From Sulfurimicrobium sp964552675 (GTDB taxonomy: Bacteria > Pseudomonadota > Gammaproteobacteria > Burkholderiales > Sulfuricellaceae): a stretch of DNA of 64,000 nt. The stretch spans positions 62,001-126,000 of the forward strand of contig CAZKHJ010000002.1 in NCBI GenBank assembly GCA_964552675.1. Direction: 5' to 3'. The position numbers and the translations under genes are program-made. Under the pieces are notes generated by a model. It searched no databases, had not been told where the DNA came from, and saw only the letters and a program-made list of their open reading frames with translations. Numbering within the stretch: position 1 is the first letter of the stretch; the number at the start of each line of letters is the position of its first letter. Of the stretch, positions 24,900 through 33,057 are shown piece by piece.

Positions 24900-25010
24900 A
24901 TGTGCAAAATTGTCATTTCTGGTGTGAGGGATTATGCAGAACTGGCGCACTATTACCTCACACATAATTCACCAGACGAAGTGGTGGCTTTCAGCGTTCA
25001 TCGCGATTAG
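24900..25010 (+). pseudogene. N-terminal remnant of a PglD/NeuD-like acyltransferase gene
   Basis: An ATG with AAGGGGG about ten bases upstream opens a 36-codon frame (begins MCKIVISGVRDYAELAHYYL) ending at TAG. The peptide matches the Rossmann-like N-terminus of PglD/NeuD-type sugar acyltransferases, including the full-length one at 21386-22066 (IILFGAGKIAEVILYFF ... VVACSVDKD versus VVAFSVHRD). The beta-helix part is absent, and the glycosyltransferase gene begins 38 bp later. So this is the 5' scar of a deleted gene that once stood between the adenylation enzyme and the second GT41. It could still be translated as a short peptide. Confidence 0.72.
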
Positions 25011-25048
25011 ATACCGCAGCACAACTCTCATACATTAAGGACAAGCAA

Positions 25049-27079
25049 TTGAATTTACATGGCGAGCATGGTGATACCCCATCAAACCCCGCAATCATTC
25101 TTGCCGACGCCCACTCCCTGTATCAGAGTGGTCGGGTGCACGAAGCAATTGCAGCCTGCCAGAAAGTTCTGGCGCTGGATCCGGCAAATTTCAATGCAAT
25201 CCATTTGCTGGGAAAAGCTGCAAGTCAAATAGGCCAACGCCCGCTCGCCGAGAACTTTCTCCGTGCAGCGCTTTCTCTCCGGCCGGATTCTTCAGAGGTG
25301 CTCAGCGACCTGGGCCAAGTCCTGATGTTATCCGGCATGCCACAGCAGTCGCTCGACTGTTTCACCAGGGCGCTTGAATTCAAGCCCGGCTCAGCAGAGG
25401 CGCACTTTAATGTGGCTACCGCCCTTTTTGACCTGGGGCGTATGGATGAAGCCATGCAGCATTGCATCACAGCGACATCAATCCAGCCCGATTTGTTACC
25501 CGCGCACGTGCGCCTGGGAATGATCCATTACAAGCAAGACGACCTGCACAGATCGCTGGACAGTTTTACCAGAGCCCACCGCATAGACAATGCTGACATT
25601 GACGTATTAAACCTTCTTGCCCTGAACCTGATCGCCCTGGGAAGGCCGGACAAGGCATTGCCACATTTGAATCAGGTGCTGTCGATTTCTCCCGGCAACG
25701 AGTTTGCGCTCGCACGCATGCAGGAAGCCCTTGCCCAGATGCAGGATCATGCTTCTGCCAGGGAGGCTTTTTACAACGCGGGGCTGATTGACCGTGCCGA
25801 GGCAGTGGCGCGTGATGAGTTGACCAGGGAAAACTCGGTGGAAAACCACAATTTCCTGCTCAAATGCCACCTCGCCAGCAATCGATATTCCGCGCTTGAT
25901 TATTTCCAGGAAAGCCGGGAATGGTCGAGGATGCACGCCCAGGAAGACATGCTGCCGCAACCCCACGAGTTCAGAAATGACCGGAGCCCGGACAGGCGTC
26001 TCAGAGTAGGGATTGTCGGCGATTACTTCGTAGGCGTGATCGGAGCATTCACGCTCTATCCGTTTTTCAGATTATATGACCGTGAAAAACTTGAAATGTA
26101 TTGCTATAACTTCGGACCGGGCGAAGAAACCCTTCGCCCGGTAATCGATCATTATCGCGATATCAGCCAGCTATCCGGAGAAGAGTTCTTCGCGCTGGTC
26201 CGCAACGACACCATCGACATCATGCTGGACATCAACGGCAGAATCCGCACCCCGAATTATTTTGAAACACTGCTCAAACAGCCGGCGCCGATTCAGGTGA
26301 ACTGGTACAACCTCCCCTGCACTGTTGGCGTGAAGGCATATAACTACTTAATTACTGACGAGTATTGTGTGCGGGAAGGCGAAGAAGACGTTTTCATGGA
26401 AAAAATATTCCGGATGCCGACAGGCATGATTGGCGCTTGGGCGCTGGACAGGCCACCCGCCACCAGTCCCGCACCCGTGGAACGCAATGGATATGTCACT
26501 TTCGGCTGTTTCGGCGATTTTTTCAAGGTTAATGAAGACGTGCTTGCCGCATGGGCCGAACTGCTCGGGCGGGTACCGGATTCCCGCCTGTATCTGAAAT
26601 CCAACAATTTGCGCCTGGCCGCGGAAACCGAACGTGTATCCGATTTTTTCAGGCAGCGCGGCATTGACCCGGAACGGCTCATTCTGGAGGGCCTGTCATC
26701 CTACAATGCGATGAAAAGGTGTTATGAATGGATCGACATTGCGCTGGACACATTTCCCTATAGCAATGGATCGACAACGATCAATGCGCTGTTGCAGAGC
26801 ATTCCCATTATTACCATCGAGGGCAACGACTTGCGGGGACGAACCACAGCATCCCTGCTCGTCAGTTGTGGCATGGAGGAATTTGTCGCCAAGGACGTGG
26901 CTGGCTACATTGCCATGGCAACAGCGCTGGCGAAAGATTCGGCCCGGTTGATCGAGTTGCGCGCCAGCTTGGGCAAGCGCATCGTCACGTCGCCGGTGTG
27001 GCGAGTTGAGGAATTTGCCCGGCATTTTGAATCCAGACTACGGATGATCTGGCATGACTGGCTTTGTCAGTCAAAATGA
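25049..27079 (+). CDS. Second TPR/GT41-like glycosyltransferase, divergent
   Basis: 676 residues. Start is TTG with AAGGA seven bases upstream. About six TPRs (residues 15-235) precede an OGT/SPY-type domain (about 315-670). The C-lobe is recognisable: FGCFGDFFKV (UDP-contacting Lys position kept), DTFPYSNGSTTINALLQ, RTTASLLVSCGM. In the N-lobe the usual D-F-x-x-H is replaced by GDYFVGVIGAF, so the His equivalent to OGT H498 is missing. It has only half the TPRs of the first GT41. It may glycosylate a different site, use a different donor, or have altered chemistry. Confidence 0.88.
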   Translation: MNLHGEHGDTPSNPAIILADAHSLYQSGRVHEAIAACQKVLALDPANFNAIHLLGKAASQIGQRPLAENFLRAALSLRPDSSEVLSDLGQVLMLSGMPQQSLDCFTRALEFKPGSAEAHFNVATALFDLGRMDEAMQHCITATSIQPDLLPAHVRLGMIHYKQDDLHRSLDSFTRAHRIDNADIDVLNLLALNLIALGRPDKALPHLNQVLSISPGNEFALARMQEALAQMQDHASAREAFYNAGLIDRAEAVARDELTRENSVENHNFLLKCHLASNRYSALDYFQESREWSRMHAQEDMLPQPHEFRNDRSPDRRLRVGIVGDYFVGVIGAFTLYPFFRLYDREKLEMYCYNFGPGEETLRPVIDHYRDISQLSGEEFFALVRNDTIDIMLDINGRIRTPNYFETLLKQPAPIQVNWYNLPCTVGVKAYNYLITDEYCVREGEEDVFMEKIFRMPTGMIGAWALDRPPATSPAPVERNGYVTFGCFGDFFKVNEDVLAAWAELLGRVPDSRLYLKSNNLRLAAETERVSDFFRQRGIDPERLILEGLSSYNAMKRCYEWIDIALDTFPYSNGSTTINALLQSIPIITIEGNDLRGRTTASLLVSCGMEEFVAKDVAGYIAMATALAKDSARLIELRASLGKRIVTSPVWRVEEFARHFESRLRMIWHDWLCQSK

Positions 27080-27129
27080 ACCAGCACGTCCAATCAATCG
27101 GGGGCCGCATCAACAAGGAGAAAAAGCCG

Positions 27130-28071
27130 ATGTTCAATTGGCACAAAAAAGGACATATTTTTTCCCCGAACAATAATCATTCATGGATGTTCAGCCATGC
27201 GCAGTGCCCGTTTCCCCTGGAGTTTGAAAATTTTATCCGGGTGTATTTCGCCACGCGGGAAGACTATAAGGATGGGATGAGCCGGGCTTTCGGCGGGTTT
27301 GTCGATCTGGATAAAAACACCTTCAGCGTCATCAACATCTCCCCTCGGCCATTGATGGCTCTGGGTGGCATCGGGGAATTCGACGAATTTGGTTCCATGC
27401 CGACAAGCGTCATTCGGCATAAGGGCGAGTTTTATCTTTATTATGTCGGCTGGTCCCGGGGACACAGCATACCCTATGATTGGGAAATCGGCCTGGCCAA
27501 AAGCACCGATGGCGAAAGATTCGTTAAGGCAGGCAAGGGTCCGCTTCTCGGTCCAACCCTGGATGAGCCCTACTTAAATTCGACCCCGGTAGTCTATAAA
27601 CTCGCGGAAGATGACTGGCACATGTTCTACCATACTGGCGTACAGTGGCTCAAAGCGGGGGACAAGCTTGAGTCCCAATACATGATCAAGCACGCGACCT
27701 CCCGTAATGGACTGGATTGGAGCAGAAACAACATTCAGGTGATTCCCTTCAAAGTTGAAAATGAATGCCAGACAACCCCAGCCATCATGGAATTGGCGGG
27801 CAGATACCATATGTTCTTCTGCTACCGCCATGGCCTGGATTTCCGCTCTTCCAAAGAAAGAGGTTACCGCATTGGCTACGCCTATTCTGACAACCTGGTG
27901 AACTGGACGCGCGACGATTCACAGGTGGGAATCGATGTATCAGAAAGTGGATGGGATTCCGAGATGATCGCGTACCCACATATCGCAAAAATCAATGGCA
28001 AATACATCATGTTTTACTGCGGCAATCATTTCGGCAAAAAGGGCTTCGGGTACGCAGAACTGGAAATATAG
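27130..28071 (+). CDS. Beta-propeller glycosidase-like protein (copy 2)
   Basis: 313 residues, paralogue of 18775-19740. Shared blade signatures: FFYLYYVGWSRG-like YLYYVGWSRGHSIPYDWEIGLAKS, WHMFYHTGVQW, ECQTTPAIMELAGRYHMFFCYRHGLDFRSS, WDSEMIAYPHI and GNHFGKKGFGYAE. No signal peptide. The ATG at 27130 is chosen because AAGGAG lies nine bases upstream; an upstream TTG would add 22 residues. It sits between the second GT41 and a ThDP enzyme. Cytoplasmic location makes a hydrolase role on secreted glycan unlikely; action on an intracellular sugar intermediate is more plausible (inference). Confidence 0.86.
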   Translation: MFNWHKKGHIFSPNNNHSWMFSHAQCPFPLEFENFIRVYFATREDYKDGMSRAFGGFVDLDKNTFSVINISPRPLMALGGIGEFDEFGSMPTSVIRHKGEFYLYYVGWSRGHSIPYDWEIGLAKSTDGERFVKAGKGPLLGPTLDEPYLNSTPVVYKLAEDDWHMFYHTGVQWLKAGDKLESQYMIKHATSRNGLDWSRNNIQVIPFKVENECQTTPAIMELAGRYHMFFCYRHGLDFRSSKERGYRIGYAYSDNLVNWTRDDSQVGIDVSESGWDSEMIAYPHIAKINGKYIMFYCGNHFGKKGFGYAELEI

Positions 28072-28101
28072 ACCGGATTGCAATCCGGAGGGCGAACATT
28101 C

Positions 28102-29817
28102 ATGAAAGTTTCCAGATATGTGGTCAATTTGTTAAGCGAGCACGGGATTGATGCAGTATTCGGCCAGATCGGAGGATTTAACGCGGATTTAATCGACGCG
28201 ATAACTGAAGGCAAAAAGCAGGCATTCGTGCTGAATTATCATGAGCAGGCAGCCGCGTTTGCGGCCAATGCCTTTGCCATGGTCAGGGAAAACATATCCA
28301 TGGCCACTTCCTCGGGCGCACCGAGTTCATGCAATCTGATCCCGGGCATCGCCAACGCTTTTTTTGATTCCATCCCCTGTCTTTTTGTAGTCGGAAGCGT
28401 CCACTCCAAAGCTGTCAGAAAATCCCGGGAAATCAGACAGAACGCCTTCGAGGAAATCGACATGGTCTCGTTGGTATCGGGTATCAGCAAATATGCTGTC
28501 AAGGTAAACGACCCGAAGGAGATAAGGTATTGCATGGAAAAAGCACTTTACCTCGCTCAGGAAGGGCGTAAAGGTCCCGTGCTGGTCGATATCCCCTATG
28601 ACGTGGCCAGAAGCGATATCGAAGAGGAAAAGCTGAAACACTTTACCCCGCCTGTGGTGAAAGGATTTGATCCGGTCGATGCGGGTGAAATCATAAAAAT
28701 CCTGGAAAACGCCAAAAAACCCTTGCTGCTTTTGGGAGGAGGCTGCAGGAGCGCATTCTCCAGGCAGGCGGTGCGCGAGCTTCTCGAAAAAGCAGCCATT
28801 CCGGCCGTTGCATCCCTGTGCGGCCTTGACGTACTGCCTCACGGCCATCCCTGCTTTGTCGGTTTTATCGGACATTACGGCAATCGCTACGCCAACTTCG
28901 CCCTGGCGAACTGCGACTGCCTGATCATCCTGGGATCAAGGCTGGACGAAAGACAGATCGCCGGGAACAAGGCAAGGTTCGCTCCGAATGCAAAAATTAT
29001 CCGGGTGGATATCGACCAAATAGAGCTTGCGCGGAACATAAACGAACATATAAGCATGTATTCAAGCGTCGAGCACTTCCTGGAGATCGTTCTCAAGGAA
29101 GATTTTCAAGGGCTGCGCTTTTCTCAATGGCACGAGGTGATTTACCGCTGGAAGAAGCGCTATCCATCTCACGACATGAGCCGCAGAGAAGTCAATGCCA
29201 ACGACTTCCTGCACGCGATATCGGAATATTTTCCGGAAAATCTCGTGGTTTGCGCTGACGTGGGGCAAAACCAGATGTTCGCAGCCCAGTCCCTGCGTCT
29301 TGGCATGGGCAGCAAATTTCTGAATACCGGGGGATACGGCTCGATGGGCTATTCCCTACCGGCCGCGATCGGCGCGGCCTACGCGCGACCGGAGGCAATG
29401 GTGGTCTCGATAAACGGCGATGGCGGGCTTCAAATGAACATTCAGGAATTGCAAGCCATCAAACGGGACAAGCTCCCGATCAAGATCATTGTTCTGAATA
29501 ACAATTGCCTGGGCATGATCCGGCGGCTGCAGGAAAGAATTTATGGCAATCGCACCACTGGCTCAGTGCAGGGTTATGAAAGCCCCGATTATTCCGCCAT
29601 TGCCCCGGCTTATGGCCTTGCTTACGCAAAGATCAATGCGGTGGATCAATATCCGCTGGTCAAGGATTTACTAAACAGCCCTGACGCCGTCCTCATTGAA
29701 GTGGAACTGCCTCAAAACATCATGAACAACCCGGAACCGGGTGCCGCAATCGACTTGCAAACCCCTCTTCTCACCAGCGAGGAAAACGAGCTGATCCGGA
29801 TGGAATGCGACTTTTGA
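28102..29817 (+). CDS. Thiamine-diphosphate-dependent enzyme, acetolactate-synthase-like
   Basis: 571 residues with the three AHAS/POX-type domains. The catalytic Glu lies in NYHEQAAAFAANAFA (about residue 48). The ThDP motif runs from GDGGLQMNIQELQA to NNN about 28 residues later. A central Rossmann domain (KPLLLLGGGCRSAF) is present. GGAGG precedes the ATG at 28102 by ten bases. True acetolactate synthase is unlikely here: there is no small subunit gene nearby and the context is sugar metabolism. YerE-type ThDP enzymes attach two-carbon units to keto-sugars to make branched-chain sugars, the best contextual hypothesis. Decarboxylation of another 2-oxo acid is possible. Confidence 0.9.
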   Translation: MKVSRYVVNLLSEHGIDAVFGQIGGFNADLIDAITEGKKQAFVLNYHEQAAAFAANAFAMVRENISMATSSGAPSSCNLIPGIANAFFDSIPCLFVVGSVHSKAVRKSREIRQNAFEEIDMVSLVSGISKYAVKVNDPKEIRYCMEKALYLAQEGRKGPVLVDIPYDVARSDIEEEKLKHFTPPVVKGFDPVDAGEIIKILENAKKPLLLLGGGCRSAFSRQAVRELLEKAAIPAVASLCGLDVLPHGHPCFVGFIGHYGNRYANFALANCDCLIILGSRLDERQIAGNKARFAPNAKIIRVDIDQIELARNINEHISMYSSVEHFLEIVLKEDFQGLRFSQWHEVIYRWKKRYPSHDMSRREVNANDFLHAISEYFPENLVVCADVGQNQMFAAQSLRLGMGSKFLNTGGYGSMGYSLPAAIGAAYARPEAMVVSINGDGGLQMNIQELQAIKRDKLPIKIIVLNNNCLGMIRRLQERIYGNRTTGSVQGYESPDYSAIAPAYGLAYAKINAVDQYPLVKDLLNSPDAVLIEVELPQNIMNNPEPGAAIDLQTPLLTSEENELIRMECDF

Positions 29818-30779
29818 TGTGCACAATTCTGGTTTCCGGCGCTTCCGGCATCATCGGTTACGGCATTTTGAAATCCCTGCGGCAGAGCCACCCGGGGTGC
29901 CGGCTGATCGGCACCACGATATACGAGCGTTCTGCGGCCCAGGAGTTTTGCGACATTTTTGAAAAAGCACCGATGACCAACCACGAAAGCTATTTTTCAT
30001 GGTTGCTTGATGTAATGAAAAAACACCAGGTTTCGCTGGCCATCCCCGGTATTGAAACGGATGTCCTCGCCTGGAACGAACATCGCGAGGCTATCGAACA
30101 AGGCGGAACGCGGGTCGTGCTGAACAATCCCGAGCTCATCCGGCTCTGTGCCGACAAATGGCTGTTTTACCAGCGCCTCATGGAGAACGGCTCTCCCTAC
30201 GCCATCCCGAGCAGCCTGGAATTCGACGAAGAACGGCAGCGATTTCCCTTGCTGCTCAAGCCAAGAAGAGGGTCGGGCTCTCAAGGAATCATCATCGTCG
30301 AAAACAGGGAAGAACTTGAAAAAAACCTGAACGACATTGGGCCGGAATTGATGATCCAGCCGGTAATTGGCAGCGCCAGGGAAGAATACACGACTTCCGC
30401 TTTTTTTGACCGCCATGGCCGGCTTTGCGCTTCCATTACCCTGAAAAGAAGGCTTTCCCAGGCCGGATTCACGGAAAGCGCGGAAACCGTCGAAATCGAT
30501 GGCGTCGAAAACATGCTACTGAGCCTGGGCAGGATTTTCGCGCCAGTCGGCCCGACAAATTTCCAGTTCAGAGTGGACGATGGCCAGTTGAAGCTTCTCG
30601 AAATCAATCCGCGCATCTCGTCCACCACCTCGATCAGAACGGCCTTTGGCTACAATGAAAGCGCCTATAGCGTGGAATTTTTTCTCCACGGCACAATTCC
30701 AGTTCAACCGCCCCTGAAACGCGGCCATGCCGTCAGATATGTGGAGGACATCATCCATTATGATCGCGCTGATTTCTGA
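29817..30779 (+). CDS. ATP-grasp ligase (carbamoyl-phosphate-synthase-like fold)
   Basis: 320 residues. The N-terminal Rossmann-like pre-ATP-grasp domain (ILVSGASGIIGYGILKSL) is followed by ATP-grasp from about residue 105: LRL-type CADKWLFYQRL, LLLKPRRGSGSQGIIIV glycine loop, and metal ligands in LLEINPRISSTTSIRTAFG. The family joins a carboxylate to an amine, thiol or imino group with ATP. In surface-sugar clusters relatives are thought to add amino-acid or carboxy groups to amino-sugars. The ATG overlaps the ThDP stop by one base (TGATG) and the end overlaps the phosphoesterase by 20 bp, showing tight coupling. Confidence 0.9.
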   Translation: MCTILVSGASGIIGYGILKSLRQSHPGCRLIGTTIYERSAAQEFCDIFEKAPMTNHESYFSWLLDVMKKHQVSLAIPGIETDVLAWNEHREAIEQGGTRVVLNNPELIRLCADKWLFYQRLMENGSPYAIPSSLEFDEERQRFPLLLKPRRGSGSQGIIIVENREELEKNLNDIGPELMIQPVIGSAREEYTTSAFFDRHGRLCASITLKRRLSQAGFTESAETVEIDGVENMLLSLGRIFAPVGPTNFQFRVDDGQLKLLEINPRISSTTSIRTAFGYNESAYSVEFFLHGTIPVQPPLKRGHAVRYVEDIIHYDRADF

Positions 30780-31437
30780 CGTGCACGGAAACTACACCGC
30801 CTTGCGGGAAGTGCTGGCAAAGATCGACAGCATGGGGATAGACGAGATTTATTGCCTTGGCGACATAGCCGGGTACTACACCGAAATCAATGAATGCTGC
30901 GATGAGTTCCGCAGGAGAAACATTCAATCGGTAATGGGCAATCATGACTGGTACATGGCCGCAAAAAGTTTCTGCCCAAGGTCAAACAGCGCGAACGACT
31001 GTTTGACCTACCAGAGGCAGGTCATCTCCGAAGAAAATCATGCCTGGATTCGCAGCCTTCCTGTTTTTCTGGCGGTGGGCGATCTGTTCATGGTGCATGG
31101 CGGATGGGGCGACCCTATTGATGAATATCTCAAGCCCACCGAAGAATACTTCTCCAGGATTGAGGGCAGATATTTCGCATCGGGGCACACTCACAGGCAG
31201 GTTGTCAGCCGGTTCGGGGACAAAGTTTATTGCAACCCCGGGTCGGCCGGGCAACCCAGGGATAATGACCCAAGAGCTGCCTTCGCCACTTTTGACGGAT
31301 ATAAGTTCGATCTTCATCGGGTCGAGTATGACATCGGTCGGGTCGGAGACTTGATGGAGAAAGCCGGTTTTTCCGGTTATTACTATGATTGCCTGAAGAG
31401 CGGCGCGAAACATCTTGGGTGGGCGGCGGAAAAATGA
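30760..31437 (+). CDS. Calcineurin-like metallophosphoesterase, YfcE/MJ0936 type
   Basis: 225 residues with the complete dinuclear-metal signature: SDVHGN (D7, H9), GDIAGY, GNHD (about 70-73), VHGGWGD and GHTH (about 139-142). Small stand-alone enzymes of this group cleave phosphomonoesters or phosphodiesters. It overlaps the ATP-grasp gene and is last before the flagellin promoter. A sugar-phosphate or nucleotide intermediate is a likely substrate; ApaH-type regulation is less likely. A GGAGG site lies upstream of the ATG. No signal peptide. Confidence 0.9.
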   Translation: MIALISDVHGNYTALREVLAKIDSMGIDEIYCLGDIAGYYTEINECCDEFRRRNIQSVMGNHDWYMAAKSFCPRSNSANDCLTYQRQVISEENHAWIRSLPVFLAVGDLFMVHGGWGDPIDEYLKPTEEYFSRIEGRYFASGHTHRQVVSRFGDKVYCNPGSAGQPRDNDPRAAFATFDGYKFDLHRVEYDIGRVGDLMEKAGFSGYYYDCLKSGAKHLGWAAEK

Positions 31438-31527
31438 CCCTAAAGATATTTTCATTCCGAACGATATAGCACTTGTAGTCCACGGCGTGGATGACTGAGG
31501 CAAAGACAAAAAATATATTTTGTACCC

Positions 31528-31554
31528 TCAAGTTTCAAACCAGGCTGACGATAA
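31528..31554 (+). promoter_or_regulatory. Sigma-28 (FliA) flagellin promoter
   Basis: TCAAGTTT (31528-31535), exactly 11 bases, then GACGATAA (31547-31554), against the consensus TAAAGTTT-N11-GCCGATAA. It lies about 85 bp upstream of the first flagellin gene in the 209-bp non-coding gap after the phosphoesterase. No equivalent is seen in the 50-bp gap before the second flagellin, so both copies probably share this promoter. Confidence 0.88.
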
Positions 31555-31642
31555 AACAAATAACAAGCGTTTGAGTTGCAAAGCTGAACCGAAGTTGATG
31601 GCGAGAAGGCCATCCAAACAGAAACGGAAACACAAGGAGAAA

Positions 31643-32296
31643 CATCATGGCACAAGTCATCAACACCAACGTTGCAGCACTGTTCGCCGGCGCAGCTCTG
31701 AACAAGTCCGCACTGGCCCTGCAAACCGCCCAGCAACGCCTGTCCTCCGGACTGCGCATCAACAGCGCCAAGGACGACGCTTCCGGCCTGAGCATCGCCA
31801 TCGGCTACGACAAACAGATTCGCGGCACCAATGTGGCGATTCGCTCCGCCAACGACGGTATCTCGGCAGCACAGACCGCTGACGGTTACCTCGGCCAGAT
31901 CCATGAAAACCTGCTGCGCATGTCGGAAATCCTGGTGCAAACCCCCGCAGGCAACGCAGAAACCACCGCGCTGATCGCTGAAAACACCCGTATTAATGCA
32001 CTGGTGAACAGCTTTTCCGCCGGCGCCGCAACCGTAGACGGCAGTGGCACTACCTCTACCGTTACCGCGACCAAGCCGACTCTTACCGGCACCATTTCAT
32101 CGGTCGCGGCAGACATCACTGCGGTCACCACTTCACGCGGTGAATATGGTGCGGTTATGTCCTCGCTGCAATCTGCGGTCAACACCATGCAGGTCGCTTC
32201 TGTGAACCTCTCCGCTGCATATAGCCGCATCATGGATACCGACTACGCCGCCGAATCAACTGCCATGACCCGTAACAGCATTCTGCAACAGGCAGG
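31643..32296 (+). repeat. Direct duplication, flagellin unit 1
   Basis: By direct reading, 650 bp from the ATG onward are identical to 32404-33057 (offset 761 bp). Identity also covers the four bases CATC before the ATG. The next difference is at 32297, after which the last 60 bp differ at several, mostly synonymous, positions. Confidence 0.95.
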
Positions 32297-32357
32297 AACG
32301 GCAGCACTGGCGCAAGCCAACCAAACCCCGAGCACTGTGCTGTCTTTGTTGCGTTAA
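31647..32357 (+). CDS. fliC: Flagellin (copy 1)
   Basis: 236-residue filament subunit. It consists of N-terminal D0/D1 (MAQVINTNVAALFAGAALNK, LSSGLRINSAKDDASGLSIA, about 1-115) and C-terminal D1/D0 (about 165-236, ending TPSTVLSLLR). Only some 45 residues, Thr/Ser/Ala-rich (TVDGSGTTSTVTATKPTLTG), lie between them, so the surface-exposed D2/D3 domains are missing. This Ser/Thr-rich loop is a natural target for the OGT-like transferases just upstream. AAGGAG precedes the ATG. The protein is identical to copy 2. Typical flagellins have at least 270 residues, so this is near the minimum. Confidence 0.97.
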   Translation: MAQVINTNVAALFAGAALNKSALALQTAQQRLSSGLRINSAKDDASGLSIAIGYDKQIRGTNVAIRSANDGISAAQTADGYLGQIHENLLRMSEILVQTPAGNAETTALIAENTRINALVNSFSAGAATVDGSGTTSTVTATKPTLTGTISSVAADITAVTTSRGEYGAVMSSLQSAVNTMQVASVNLSAAYSRIMDTDYAAESTAMTRNSILQQAGTAALAQANQTPSTVLSLLR

Positions 32358-32403
32358 GAACTGAAAACCAGCACATAAACCAAAAATCGCAATAAAGGAG
32401 AAT

Positions 32404-33057
32404 CATCATGGCACAAGTCATCAACACCAACGTTGCAGCACTGTTCGCCGGCGCAGCTCTGAACAAGTCCGCACTGGCCCTGCAAACCGCCCAGCAACGC
32501 CTGTCCTCCGGACTGCGCATCAACAGCGCCAAGGACGACGCTTCCGGCCTGAGCATCGCCATCGGCTACGACAAACAGATTCGCGGCACCAATGTGGCGA
32601 TTCGCTCCGCCAACGACGGTATCTCGGCAGCACAGACCGCTGACGGTTACCTCGGCCAGATCCATGAAAACCTGCTGCGCATGTCGGAAATCCTGGTGCA
32701 AACCCCCGCAGGCAACGCAGAAACCACCGCGCTGATCGCTGAAAACACCCGTATTAATGCACTGGTGAACAGCTTTTCCGCCGGCGCCGCAACCGTAGAC
32801 GGCAGTGGCACTACCTCTACCGTTACCGCGACCAAGCCGACTCTTACCGGCACCATTTCATCGGTCGCGGCAGACATCACTGCGGTCACCACTTCACGCG
32901 GTGAATATGGTGCGGTTATGTCCTCGCTGCAATCTGCGGTCAACACCATGCAGGTCGCTTCTGTGAACCTCTCCGCTGCATATAGCCGCATCATGGATAC
33001 CGACTACGCCGCCGAATCAACTGCCATGACCCGTAACAGCATTCTGCAACAGGCAGG
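32404..33057 (+). repeat. Direct duplication, flagellin unit 2
   Basis: Second copy of the 31643-32296 segment, ending at the first mismatch at 33058. Sequence before and after the unit differs from that around copy 1, including the ribosome-binding region (AAAGGAGAATCATC against AAGGAGAAACATC). Confidence 0.95.

Noticed and set aside
28102..29817. Housekeeping acetolactate synthase (ilvB)
   Set aside because: No small-subunit ilvH/ilvN or ilvC neighbour, and the gene overlaps sugar-modification genes; the IlvE gene in the window is 19 kb away in another unit.
31535..31801. Minus-strand frames opposite both flagellin genes (also near 31886, 32230 and 32647)
   Set aside because: They occur identically because the flagellin genes are duplicated; no start signals or homology.
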